Notes under the pieces: model-generated
Databases searched by the model: none
The model's input: the letters and a program-made list of their open reading frames with translations, nothing else
What the model was told of the DNA's origin: nothing
Made by a program: the position numbers and the translations under genes
Assembly (NCBI GenBank): GCA_041672385.1
Contig: JBAYZQ010000002.1
Coordinates: 1-45,972, forward strand
Direction of reading: 5' to 3'
DNA: 45,972 nt
DNA from: JBAYZQ01 sp041672385
GTDB taxonomy: Bacteria > Spirochaetota > Spirochaetia > Sphaerochaetales > Sphaerochaetaceae
In this document: one piece after another, positions 31,065-38,758 of the stretch
Layout: each line of letters opens with the position of its first letter
How positions within the stretch are numbered: the first letter of the stretch is position 1

Positions 31065-31712
31065 CTATAACATTTTCCGCCAAACAGAAAATGGATTTAT
31101 TTTAAGACGAATCAAACAATAAAGATATCCAAACAAAAGTCCTGCAAGATGGGTCATATGAGCCAGATTAACATTTAATCCAGTAAATTCAGAAATAAGT
31201 TCAATTGCAAAGAAAACTAAAACAGCTACTGGGGCTTTCATTGGAATAAAAAAGAAAAGTCTTACTTGTGCTGTTGGAAAAAGCACGGCAAATAAAAGAA
31301 GTAAGGCATAAAGTGCTCCACTGGCTCCCATTAATATTGGATTAACTCCTGTTAATTTATATACAATATAGCTAAATATCCCTGATAAGATTCCACAAAC
31401 AAAGTAATAACATAAAAATTCTTTTGTTCCTAACTCGCGTTCCAAAATCAATCCAAACATTACAAGGCCAAACATATTAAAAAACAAATGAGACCAAGAC
31501 CCATGCATAAACATATAAGTAAGAAACTGCCAAACATAACCACGATCCACAAAAGAAGGAATAAGACTCAACCAATATCCAAGAGGAGTTCCACCGATTC
31601 TAATATTTAACAAATACACCATAAAGAAAACCATAAGGTTTAAACCTAAAATTACGTAGGTTGCATTTGAAAAAGTATATTTAAATTTTCTGTTTAATAA
31701 ACCATTATCCAT
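31065..31712 (-). CDS. Rhomboid-family intramembrane serine protease
   Basis: The 215-residue membrane protein has six hydrophobic segments and the rhomboid signatures: H-G-S-W-S-H-L-F-F-N-M near 70-80 (N79 for the oxyanion), G-A-S-G with nucleophile S131, and H188 in M-T-H-L-A-G. The catalytic dyad is therefore intact. Rhomboids cut membrane proteins within the bilayer; bacterial substrates are mostly unknown. The ATG follows a near-consensus leaderless promoter. Confidence 0.92.
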   Translation of the reverse strand: MDNGLLNRKFKYTFSNATYVILGLNLMVFFMVYLLNIRIGGTPLGYWLSLIPSFVDRGYVWQFLTYMFMHGSWSHLFFNMFGLVMFGLILERELGTKEFLCYYFVCGILSGIFSYIVYKLTGVNPILMGASGALYALLLLFAVLFPTAQVRLFFFIPMKAPVAVLVFFAIELISEFTGLNVNLAHMTHLAGLLFGYLYCLIRLKINPFSVWRKML

Positions 31713-31718
31713 AGAATT

Positions 31719-31747
31719 AAGATAATGAGAAAAGCTTGTAGGGTCAA
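31719..31747 (-). promoter_or_regulatory. Leaderless promoter of the rhomboid gene
   Basis: On the minus strand TTGACC (31742-31747), a 17-base spacer and TATCTT (31719-31724), then six bases to the ATG at 31712. Confidence 0.65.
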
Positions 31748-31917
31748 TAATTATTTCACAAATGTAATAAAGAGGTTAATTTTTAAAAAATGATAATAGT
31801 TATTTCCTTTATAGATAAGAGTTTGTAAATAAAACCGGTTTAACTTTTTTTGGTTTTTTTTCATTTAATTTTTTATTAAACTACTAGAAAACAATTTAGC
31901 CCTATGCAATAATACGC

Positions 31918-31947
31918 TTGAAAAGTTGGAATAAAGTAAAGTAAATT
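31918..31947 (+). promoter_or_regulatory. Possible promoter of a small RNA
   Basis: TTGAAA (31918-31923), an 18-base spacer and TAAATT (31942-31947); predicted start near 31955. It points at the orphan terminator-like hairpin at 31975-32032 and at no reading frame. Confidence 0.4.
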
Positions 31948-31954
31948 TCCAGTT

Positions 31955-32032
31955 TTGATTAAATTTGAAAATTCGGTGCCTGACAGGTTTCTCTCCCCAC
32001 CCCAAAACCCTATCTGTCAGACACCTTTTTTT
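31955..32032 (+). ncRNA. Candidate small RNA with C-rich loop, or REPIN-like hairpin
   Basis: This is the only stretch over 300 bases without a gene (31713-32082). A 12-bp stem with one C-A mismatch (GGTGCCTGACAG 31975-31986; CTGTCAGACACC 32014-32025) encloses a C-rich loop containing CTCCCCACCCC, then seven Ts (32026-32032). No plus-strand gene lies upstream to be terminated, because the neighbours to the left are on the minus strand, and rlmE has its own promoter after the hairpin. The simplest reading is an ~80-base RNA whose C-rich loop could pair with G-rich ribosome-binding sites. The GGTGCCTGACA core also resembles dispersed REP-type repeats, so a repeat element is the alternative. Confidence 0.45.
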
Positions 32033-32070
32033 ATTAAACAAACAGAATTCTATTTAATTCAAATTTGTGC

Positions 32071-32076
32071 TACAAT
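32071..32076 (+). promoter_or_regulatory. Leaderless extended -10 of rlmE
   Basis: TACAAT preceded by TG-c (extended -10) ends six bases before the ATG at 32083. The -35 is weak. Confidence 0.5.
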
Positions 32077-32082
32077 ATTATT

Positions 32083-32682
32083 ATGGCAAAAAGTAAAAGA
32101 AATACAGCAGATTCCTACACATTAAAAGCAAGAAAAGAAGGCTATCCGGCTCGGTCGGTTTATAAGCTTGAAGAAATTCAAAAAATTAATCATATTATAA
32201 AACCTGGAGACCGCGTTCTAGATGTCGGTGCAGCTCCTGGGTCTTGGACTCTATTCACCCACAGAGAACTAATAAAAGGTCAAGGACAAATAATTGCTGT
32301 TGATTTAAATCCTTTGGGCCTTAATCCTATTCCACCAACTGTTACTGAACTTATTGGAGATGCATTTTCCAAGGAAATAAGAGATCAACTCATCGCTATG
32401 GGACCCTATGATGCTATAATAAGTGATGCAGCTCCTAAAACTTCTGGAATAAGAACTGTTGATACCTTTAGAAGCGAATGGCTTGCAGAACAAGTAGTTC
32501 TCCTCGCTGATGAACAATTAAAGAAACACGGAAATCTTGTTATCAAAATTTTCCAAGGTGGAGGCCAACAAGAAGTTCTTCATTCTCTGAGAAAAAAATA
32601 TGCAAAAGCTAAAACCATAAAACCAAAGGCCTGCAGGTCTGATAGTTTTGAATTATATTTAATTGGCTTAGATAAAAAATAG
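32083..32682 (+). CDS. rlmE: 23S rRNA (uridine-2'-O)-methyltransferase
   Basis: The 199-residue FtsJ-family enzyme methylates U2552 in the A loop of 23S rRNA using SAM and helps 50S assembly. The catalytic tetrad is K28 (S-V-Y-K-L-E-E), D115 (I-I-S-D-A-A-P), K155 (L-V-I-K-I-F) and E190 (S-F-E-L-Y). The SAM-binding motif V-L-D-V-G-A-A-P-G-S-W lies at 45-55. A GTG at 32065 would extend the frame by six residues, but the leaderless -10 and the family N-terminus (M-A-K-S-K-R) support 32083. It ends at a bidirectional terminator. Confidence 0.94.
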   Translation: MAKSKRNTADSYTLKARKEGYPARSVYKLEEIQKINHIIKPGDRVLDVGAAPGSWTLFTHRELIKGQGQIIAVDLNPLGLNPIPPTVTELIGDAFSKEIRDQLIAMGPYDAIISDAAPKTSGIRTVDTFRSEWLAEQVVLLADEQLKKHGNLVIKIFQGGGQQEVLHSLRKKYAKAKTIKPKACRSDSFELYLIGLDKK

Positions 32683-32701
32683 CCCAATTAAGGGCTATTT
32701 T
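32676..32701. terminator. Bidirectional terminator between rlmE and htpG
   Basis: Perfect 10-bp stem AAAATAGCCC / GGGCTATTTT with a six-base loop. A and T flanks make it functional for both convergent genes. The rlmE stop codon lies inside the stem. Confidence 0.8.
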
Positions 32702-32713
32702 ATTAGGTTCTAA

Positions 32714-34576
32714 CTAGTAACTTAGTATCTTGTGTAACCTTGTAGCAAAGTCCACAGGGTCTTTAGGCATAACTCCTTCTCTAAGGAAAGCCTGATCCAA
32801 AATAACAAAAGCATAATCTTTTATTTTTTCTTCATCACTTTCAACTTCAATCTTCTTTACTACTGGATCTTCAGTATTGATTTCAATAATTGGAGAAGTT
32901 TCAGGATAATTTTTTTGGCCCATAGCTTTAAATAGTTGTTGCATTTGAACAGAGGGATCATCAACATCCGAAACAATTACCGCTGATACTCCTGAAAGTC
33001 GCTTAGAAGCAATTACGTCCTTTACACTTTTACCATAAGCTTTTTTTAGTTTTTCAATTATGGTTGAAGATTTTTCTTGTTCTTGTTTCTTCTCTTCCAC
33101 TGAAACAAAATCTGCATCTCCATTACTCTTATTAATAGCTTTTAAAGGGATATCCTTGTAATTTGGCATACCTGTAACAACAATATCATCAATATCATCT
33201 GTCATTAAAAGAACTTCATAACCCTTCTCTTTATAACTGTTAAGCAATGGTGAATTTCTCAAAGCATTTTCATTTACACCAGTTAAATAATAAATACTCT
33301 TCTGTTCTTCACTCATTCTTTCTTTATAAGAAGCAAGACTTGTAAAACCTTCTTGATTTGAACTTTTGAATCTAACTAATTCCATTAAAATTTCTTTATT
33401 TGCATAGTCAGAGTACAAACCTTCTTTCAAAGGACGATTATACTGTTCGATAAATTTGTTATATAAATCTGGATTTGATTCACTAATTTGTTTAAACTCA
33501 CTAAGAATCTTTTTTACAGATGCATTACGAATGCTAGTCATTACTTTATTCTGTTGCAAAATTTCTCTGCTAACATTCAAAGGTAAATCTTCACTATCAA
33601 TTACACCTTTAACAAATCGAAGATAAGTTGGGAGTAATTCTTTTTCATCATCAGTAATATAAACTCTCTTTACATAAAGTTTCACACCTGGTTTGTAATC
33701 AGCATGATACATGTCCATAGGAGCTTTAGCTGGAATAAAGAACAAAGTAATATATTCTGTAACACCTTCAGCTTTTGTATGAATGTAAAAAAGAGGGTCT
33801 TCACTATCATTTGTAGTATTTTTATAGAAACTTTTATAATCTTCTTCTGTTAAACTAGTTTTTGATTTAGTCCAAAGAGCACTAGCTGAATTAATTTGCT
33901 CCCTTTTATGTTCAGTTCCTGTTACTTCATATTTATCATCATATTTGTTTTCATCGTAATCAAGAAAAATAGGATAAGCAATATGATTTGAATAACGTTT
34001 AACAAGGTTATCAATTTGCCATCTATTGGCGAATTCTTTCCCTTCATCATTAAGATAAAGAGTAATTGTAGTTCCTTGGCCTTCTCTTTCAGCTTCTTCT
34101 ATTGTATAGCGTTGTTTACCATTGCTACTCCATTTATAAGCTTGTTTTTCACCTGCTTTAAGAGAAACAACATCAACTTTATCAGCAACCATAAAGACTG
34201 AGTAAAAACCTACTCCAAACTGACCAATAAGGTTTGAATCTTTTTTTTGCTCCTCGTTAAGAGTAGAGAGAAAAGTCTTTGTTCCACTACGAGCAATTGT
34301 ACCAAGATTAGCATTAAGTTCATCATGGTCCATTCCAATACCATTATCTTTTATTACAATTGTACGTTTATCACCATCTTCTGTAAAACTTAAATCAATG
34401 TGAAGTTCATCATCAACTTTAATTTTACCTGTAAGCATCTGTAGTTTCAATTTATCAAGAGCATCAGATGAATTAGAGATTACTTCCCTCAAAAATATTT
34501 CCTTATTGGAATAAAGAGAATGAATAATTAAATTCAATAATTCAGATACTTCTGTTTTAAATTGTTTTCGTTCCAT
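32714..34576 (-). CDS. htpG: Molecular chaperone HtpG (Hsp90)
   Basis: The 620-residue ATP-dependent chaperone has the GHKL ATPase motifs R-E-V-I-S-N-S-S-D-A-L-D-K-L near 30-43, V-I-K-D-N-G-I-G-M and G-Q-F-G-V-G-F-Y-S, then middle and C-terminal dimerisation domains, ending without the eukaryotic M-E-E-V-D tail. The frame can begin at a TTG at 34588, but GGAGG followed by five bases and the ATG at 34576 is the better start. No CIRCE (HrcA) element is visible upstream. It is monocistronic. Confidence 0.95.
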   Translation of the reverse strand: MERKQFKTEVSELLNLIIHSLYSNKEIFLREVISNSSDALDKLKLQMLTGKIKVDDELHIDLSFTEDGDKRTIVIKDNGIGMDHDELNANLGTIARSGTKTFLSTLNEEQKKDSNLIGQFGVGFYSVFMVADKVDVVSLKAGEKQAYKWSSNGKQRYTIEEAEREGQGTTITLYLNDEGKEFANRWQIDNLVKRYSNHIAYPIFLDYDENKYDDKYEVTGTEHKREQINSASALWTKSKTSLTEEDYKSFYKNTTNDSEDPLFYIHTKAEGVTEYITLFFIPAKAPMDMYHADYKPGVKLYVKRVYITDDEKELLPTYLRFVKGVIDSEDLPLNVSREILQQNKVMTSIRNASVKKILSEFKQISESNPDLYNKFIEQYNRPLKEGLYSDYANKEILMELVRFKSSNQEGFTSLASYKERMSEEQKSIYYLTGVNENALRNSPLLNSYKEKGYEVLLMTDDIDDIVVTGMPNYKDIPLKAINKSNGDADFVSVEEKKQEQEKSSTIIEKLKKAYGKSVKDVIASKRLSGVSAVIVSDVDDPSVQMQQLFKAMGQKNYPETSPIIEINTEDPVVKKIEVESDEEKIKDYAFVILDQAFLREGVMPKDPVDFATRLHKILSY

Positions 34577-34603
34577 ATACGCCTCCAAAATTCGAACAGA
34601 TAG

Positions 34604-34632
34604 AATATAAAAAAAAAGTTACTAAACGACAA
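34604..34632 (-). promoter_or_regulatory. Promoter of htpG
   Basis: On the minus strand TTGTCG (34627-34632), a 17-base spacer and TATATT (34604-34609). A leader of about 20 bases contains GGAGG. Confidence 0.5.
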
Positions 34633-34679
34633 GCATTTTTCCTTAAAAAACTATTAATTTGGTTATTTGCCACTTATTG

Positions 34680-34862
34680 TTAACAAAAAAACACTTGAAG
34701 AGAATAAAGCTCTTCAAGTGTAGTGGGTGTAAACCCAAATTGTAGTAATATTCTTCTTTTAGAATATAGGTTGCGTAAATTATTTTTCTCAAAGGCTTCT
34801 CGTCCATATTTGTCAACTTCGCCTTATTTTTAACTCTATGTGTCAAATCTTTTTTCTGCCAT
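34680..34862 (-). pseudogene. Possible decayed small gene, or 8-codon leader peptide, after the SpoIIE gene
   Basis: TAGGAG and a good spacing precede an ATG at 34862 that reads only M-A-E-K-R-F-D-T before three stops within five codons (34826-34840 or so). The same frame then stays open for 47 codons, with a protein-like stretch (K-Y-G-R-E-A-F-E-K-N-N-L-R-N-L-Y, then S-K-R-R-I-L-L-Q-F-G-F). The +1 frame covers the gap without stops (H-R-V-K-N-K-A-K), so two compensating indels could have broken one small gene. The final codons run through the terminator stem at 34691-34721. I do not recognise the family. Confidence 0.3.
34684..34721 (-). terminator. Strong terminator ending the adhE-hydrogenase-SpoIIE operon
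   Basis: Perfect 12-bp stem ACACTTGAAGAG / CTCTTCAAGTGT with a seven-base loop; on the minus strand it is followed by seven Ts. Confidence 0.85.
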
Positions 34863-34875
34863 AACAACTCCTATT

Positions 34876-36048
34876 TTAAAAATAACTGACTTTAATTTTC
34901 TTTCCCATTTTTTTTAGACATTCAGAAAGTTCTTCTACTAGTCTCATCTTTATACTAAAATTTATAGGGAGATTTGGATTTTGATGTGCAGGATTAATTG
35001 CACGTCCTACAAAAAAGTTAATATCAGTAGCATCTTCAAACAAGATTCTTGCTATTTTACTGGCACCATCTTTCTTAAAACTCCAATCTGAATAACTTTG
35101 GTTATCTTCAAGATAATTTTTTGCATAACTTAATAATTTGTTTATCGTAATGACCCCTTCTGTTACCAAATCAACTCCTTTTATTTCAGCTGTAGGAGGA
35201 ATTTCAGGATCAATAAATTCAAGACTTGTAATTAAAGGTTCTTTTAAAAAATCAGCAGCAATTTTGGATGTAGTACCACCACAAACTATATGTTTCCCTT
35301 CTTTTGAGAAGAATAAGTTCATCATCTTATTTGCTTCTTCTCTATGAGAAGGAGGCCCAAAAAGTAGATTAACTGGCTCTCTTTCCCTGATTCTAATCGT
35401 ACATACAGTCGTATCATCTCCACATTTCTTTTCATATAATTTATAACATTCATCCAACAAAATAGTTGTCATAGTTTTAGCCGTAAAACCTACGTCATAA
35501 AAAGTTTCTAAGAAACTAATTATATCATCTCTTTGCCATCCAAAATTAAGACTCATTCCTACACCTGCATGTATGCATCCATCACTCATTAATACAAAAA
35601 TATCTTTTTCTTTTAGGGGAATTCGAGATTTATATATTTCTTTTCCTCCAATATTTGTTATCGTAGTATCATAAACAAAATTTTTCCCATCTCTGAGAAG
35701 AATGACCATAGGGTTGTCATATTGAATAATTTCTGCTTCTTTATTGTTAACAATTCTTATAATAGTAAAGGTTGAATAGGCAACTTCTCTTTCTTTACAG
35801 ACAGGTAAGGTTGAAGCAATTGTAGAAACACAATCTTCAAGCTCCATATTTGCACTCATCATTGTAGAAATAATAGTTGAGGTTAAAGTAGAAAGAATAC
35901 TTGCCTTTACACCACTTCCTAGCCCATCAGCCAAGACAATTACAGATGAATTTTCACAGGGTTCAATAATTTCTATATGATCTCCGCAAAGTTGTTCACC
36001 GTATTTATTAAGACTTCTATATCCAATGTCAGTACAAAGATTATTCAT
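34876..36048 (-). CDS. SpoIIE/PP2C-type serine phosphatase
   Basis: The 390-residue protein has PP2C-type metal motifs A-D-G-L-G-S-G near 40-46, L-M-S-D-G-C-I near 153, and C-G-D-D-T-T-V near 211, with a C-terminal extension of about 170 residues of unknown function. Such phosphatases are commonly encoded next to PAS-linked (HydS/HfsB-type) sensory [FeFe]-hydrogenases, exactly as here. It probably dephosphorylates an anti-sigma-factor antagonist or similar partner when the sensor detects H2 or redox change. Its start overlaps the hydrogenase-like gene by eight bases. The partner is not in the window. Confidence 0.85.
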   Translation of the reverse strand: MNNLCTDIGYRSLNKYGEQLCGDHIEIIEPCENSSVIVLADGLGSGVKASILSTLTSTIISTMMSANMELEDCVSTIASTLPVCKEREVAYSTFTIIRIVNNKEAEIIQYDNPMVILLRDGKNFVYDTTITNIGGKEIYKSRIPLKEKDIFVLMSDGCIHAGVGMSLNFGWQRDDIISFLETFYDVGFTAKTMTTILLDECYKLYEKKCGDDTTVCTIRIREREPVNLLFGPPSHREEANKMMNLFFSKEGKHIVCGGTTSKIAADFLKEPLITSLEFIDPEIPPTAEIKGVDLVTEGVITINKLLSYAKNYLEDNQSYSDWSFKKDGASKIARILFEDATDINFFVGRAINPAHQNPNLPINFSIKMRLVEELSECLKKMGKKIKVSYF

Positions 36049-37714
36049 TGGTTATGGACTCCTTCAAATTTGTTAGCGCTATTTTAGTTTCAGCAACAGT
36101 TTCACCAAGTAATGAGGCTATTTCCTGAACAACTCTCATTTGTTTTTCAACAACATTATCGGCGGTTTCAACTGTCTTGCTTTGAAGAGCTTCTCTTTTT
36201 ACTTTTTCAAGTTGTTCTTCTGTAATATCCCGAAGAATACAAATCAATATATGATAAGTTCTGTCATACACAATTGATTGTTCAACATATTTGTCATATT
36301 CAGCCAAAAAGGACCTTGAATTTCTTAAATTTTTATTAGAATCAAGAACATCCATAAAAGGACGAGGATCCAAGACTCTTACAACTTGTTCTCCCAAAAC
36401 ATCAGAATTAGTCTTTACATTTAGAATTTCTCGGGCTGCTGAATTCATCAATTGAACCTCAAGTTCTTCATTTACAACTATTATTGCATTTGGAGTATTG
36501 TTAACAATATTATCAGTAAAACTTTCTGCTTTATCTTTTAAATAAGGAAGACACATTGTCAAATCAGCTTTACCTTGGTAAACAGCAATAGCTTTTTCTC
36601 TACAGGTATTGTATCCACAGCTTCCGCAATTTAACTCATCTTCTTTTGTAGTTTTACCAATTTTTGCAAGTATTTCTTTTATTTCATCTTCACTAGGTAT
36701 TTTCTTATTAATTTGAATATAATCTCTACTTAAAGAAATCTCTTCATAATCAAGTGGAGTTACTTTAAAATCTTCCTTTCCAGCATAAGTAGAAACTTCC
36801 TGATAGGCTTTAATTGGATAATTTCGATATTTTTGCATAACAGGTCCACCAACACAACTTCCTACGCAAGATGACATTTCAATAAAGCAATGGTCCAAAT
36901 TTGAATCTTCAATATCTTTTAAAGCTTTTATACAGTTTTCTACACCATCAATTGCAAGATAAGAATAATCATCCTGTAATTTCATTGTTTTAATAATTCC
37001 ATTATTAGTAGGAAAAAATCTTGCTCGACTTTCTTTTGTAATATCTTTCTTCTTTTCTAAGGTTACGTTTTCTTTTTCAAACCATTTGATTATGTCTTCA
37101 AAAGTTAATACACAATCCACATAACCTGGATAGCGGGCGGCTTCATCTTTTTTAGAAAGACAAGGGCCAATAAATATGATTTTAGCAGTCGGATTTTTCT
37201 TTTTTATTTCAATTGCGTGTGCCTGCATAGGTGATTTAACATCTGCTAAGTATTTCAAACATTTTGGATAATGTTTTTGTATTAATAAATTAACTGAAGG
37301 GCAACAAGAACTAATCAAAACATCTCGACTGCCTTCTTTAAGAATTTTTTCATATTGAGTTTTAACTAAAGTAGCTCCAATAGCAGTTTCTTCAGCCGAT
37401 GAAAATCCTAATTTTTGAAGTCCTTTTTCTAAACTTTTTATTCCCACTTGTGGGAAACAAGCCGCAAAAGAAGGAGCTACACTTGCAATTACTGTTTCAT
37501 TTTCCGCTATAATTACTTTTGCAGTCTCAGTCTCATCAATTATTACTTTTGCATCCTGTGGACAGACAACAAAGCAATTTCCACAAAGGATACACTCATC
37601 CCCAACAATATGAGCTTGATTAGCAGAAAACCTAATCGATTTAACGGGGCAATGACGAATACATTTATAACAGTTCTTACAGTTAGACTTTTTCAGACTT
37701 AAAAACTCAATCAT
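36041..37714 (-). CDS. Sensory [FeFe]-hydrogenase-like protein with PAS domain (HydS/HfsB type)
   Basis: The 557-residue protein has, in order: two [4Fe-4S] ferredoxin motifs (C-K-N-C-Y-K-C-I-R-H-C-P at 12-23; C-I-L-C-G-N-C-F-V-V-C-P at 41-52), an Fe-hydrogenase large-subunit domain, a C-G-S-C-G-Y-N-T-C...C Fe-S motif (C363, C366, C371, C388) and a PAS domain (about 398-500) with a short helical tail. H-cluster ligands are present in diverged form: S-S-C-C-P (C137, C138), G-P-C-L-S-K-K (C185), S-S-C-V-G-S-C (C283, C287). This is the layout of group C sensory hydrogenases, thought to sense H2 rather than produce it. GGAG precedes the ATG. Confidence 0.88.
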   Translation of the reverse strand: MIEFLSLKKSNCKNCYKCIRHCPVKSIRFSANQAHIVGDECILCGNCFVVCPQDAKVIIDETETAKVIIAENETVIASVAPSFAACFPQVGIKSLEKGLQKLGFSSAEETAIGATLVKTQYEKILKEGSRDVLISSCCPSVNLLIQKHYPKCLKYLADVKSPMQAHAIEIKKKNPTAKIIFIGPCLSKKDEAARYPGYVDCVLTFEDIIKWFEKENVTLEKKKDITKESRARFFPTNNGIIKTMKLQDDYSYLAIDGVENCIKALKDIEDSNLDHCFIEMSSCVGSCVGGPVMQKYRNYPIKAYQEVSTYAGKEDFKVTPLDYEEISLSRDYIQINKKIPSEDEIKEILAKIGKTTKEDELNCGSCGYNTCREKAIAVYQGKADLTMCLPYLKDKAESFTDNIVNNTPNAIIVVNEELEVQLMNSAAREILNVKTNSDVLGEQVVRVLDPRPFMDVLDSNKNLRNSRSFLAEYDKYVEQSIVYDRTYHILICILRDITEEQLEKVKREALQSKTVETADNVVEKQMRVVQEIASLLGETVAETKIALTNLKESITNE

Positions 37715-37731
37715 ATTTTCTCCAATATTTT

Positions 37732-37974
37732 TTATTTTTTTACCGAAAGTATATTTTTATTAAAAAAACTTTCAGCAGTTTCAGGGCTTACCGAAAAAAT
37801 CTTCTCATCCACGGTAACATTAACTCCATTCTGACAATTTCCTAGACAAAAGGTTCCAGACAATTCAACTTGGTCTTTAAGATTATTAACTTTAATTAAA
37901 TTCTGAAAAGTTTGGACAACTTGTCTAGATCCTTTAAGATGACATGAACTACCAATACATACTGTAACTTTCAT
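37732..37974 (-). CDS. Thioredoxin-like [2Fe-2S] ferredoxin (NuoE C-terminal type)
   Basis: The 80-residue protein has four cysteines C6, C11, C43 and C47 in C-I-G-S-S-C and C-L-G-N-C, the ligand spacing of thioredoxin-fold [2Fe-2S] proteins. These form the C-terminal part of NuoE/HndA and occur as separate subunits beside multi-subunit or sensory hydrogenases. It would pass electrons to or from the hydrogenase-like sensor encoded 17 bases downstream. A strong AAAGGAGG SD lies before the ATG. It is short for a NuoE because the N-terminal helical domain is missing. Confidence 0.88.
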   Translation of the reverse strand: MKVTVCIGSSCHLKGSRQVVQTFQNLIKVNNLKDQVELSGTFCLGNCQNGVNVTVDEKIFSVSPETAESFFNKNILSVKK

Positions 37975-37989
37975 TATCTTTTCCTCCTT

Positions 37990-38748
37990 TTATTCATAAT
38001 CAAAAACGGTAACCCATTTTAATAACATTTCTCTTTCCTCTGTTAGTCCCTTTATTGACTGACTTGCAGCAACTATAGGAAGCCATCTTTGCACAATCCC
38101 TTTTTTTACTTTACTAAGTTCATAATACAAATCAAGGTACTTTTCCCCCAATTCTTTTTGTCCTTTCAGATTAAATAATAAATAAGTTCTTGCAACATCT
38201 GCTGAAGAGTTTCCTTGGGTTACATGAGCCCAATCAATAATATAAGCTTCATCTTGGGGTGTGATAATAACGTTACTAAAGTTAAAATCACCATGACAGA
38301 CTTTGTTCTCTCTAGGCATAGCTTCAAGTCTTGACTGTAAATCATAACGAGTCGTTGCATCAAGGTCCGTTTGGTTAATTTTATTAAACATTTTATCTCT
38401 AAGATGGTTTAACATTGGGGGTTTTTGTTCATAAACATGAATCTGTAATTTTACAAAACGTAATAAAAGTTCATCAGTTTGTTGTGGTTGTTCTTGAAGC
38501 AATCTTTCAATGGTTTTTCCCGAAATATATTCAAGAATAATAGACCATTTACCATTAATTTTTTCAACCTCTAAAATTTTAGGTACCTTAAGATTTGTTT
38601 CCTCAATGCGTGCCTGATTTAAGGCTTCATTTAGAATATCAGCCTTTGAAAAATCTTCATCAAACACTTTAATTACCACATTTGCTGTTTTATCCCAAAA
38701 AACAGTTTTATTGTTTCTTACTGCTATAATTTTATCAAGTTTATACAT
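37990..38748 (-). CDS. Aminoglycoside/choline-type phosphotransferase-fold protein
   Basis: From the ATG at 38748 the product is 252 residues. It carries the kinase-like Brenner motif V-C-H-G-D-F-N-F-S-N near residue 155 and the metal ligand in Y-I-I-D-W-A-H. An upstream frame exists, but GGAGGGGGAGT directly before 38748 decides the start. APH-fold enzymes phosphorylate small alcohols, sugars or antibiotics. Its place between adhE (10-base gap) and the hydrogenase-sensor genes (15-base gap) argues for a metabolic substrate, not antibiotic resistance. The substrate is unknown. Confidence 0.8.
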   Translation of the reverse strand: MYKLDKIIAVRNNKTVFWDKTANVVIKVFDEDFSKADILNEALNQARIEETNLKVPKILEVEKINGKWSIILEYISGKTIERLLQEQPQQTDELLLRFVKLQIHVYEQKPPMLNHLRDKMFNKINQTDLDATTRYDLQSRLEAMPRENKVCHGDFNFSNVIITPQDEAYIIDWAHVTQGNSSADVARTYLLFNLKGQKELGEKYLDLYYELSKVKKGIVQRWLPIVAASQSIKGLTEEREMLLKWVTVFDYE

Positions 38749-38758
38749 ACTCCCCCTC

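Noticed and set aside
34643..34867. 74-codon minus-strand frame downstream of the SpoIIE gene
   Set aside because: Its start has poor SD placement compared with the ATG at 34862 in another frame, and it runs past a strong terminator. The broken frame at 34680-34862 is the better reading.
37990..38748. Antibiotic resistance (aminoglycoside phosphotransferase)
   Set aside because: The APH fold is clear, but the gene is embedded with 10-15 base gaps in a core metabolic operon without mobile elements, so a resistance role is not supported.
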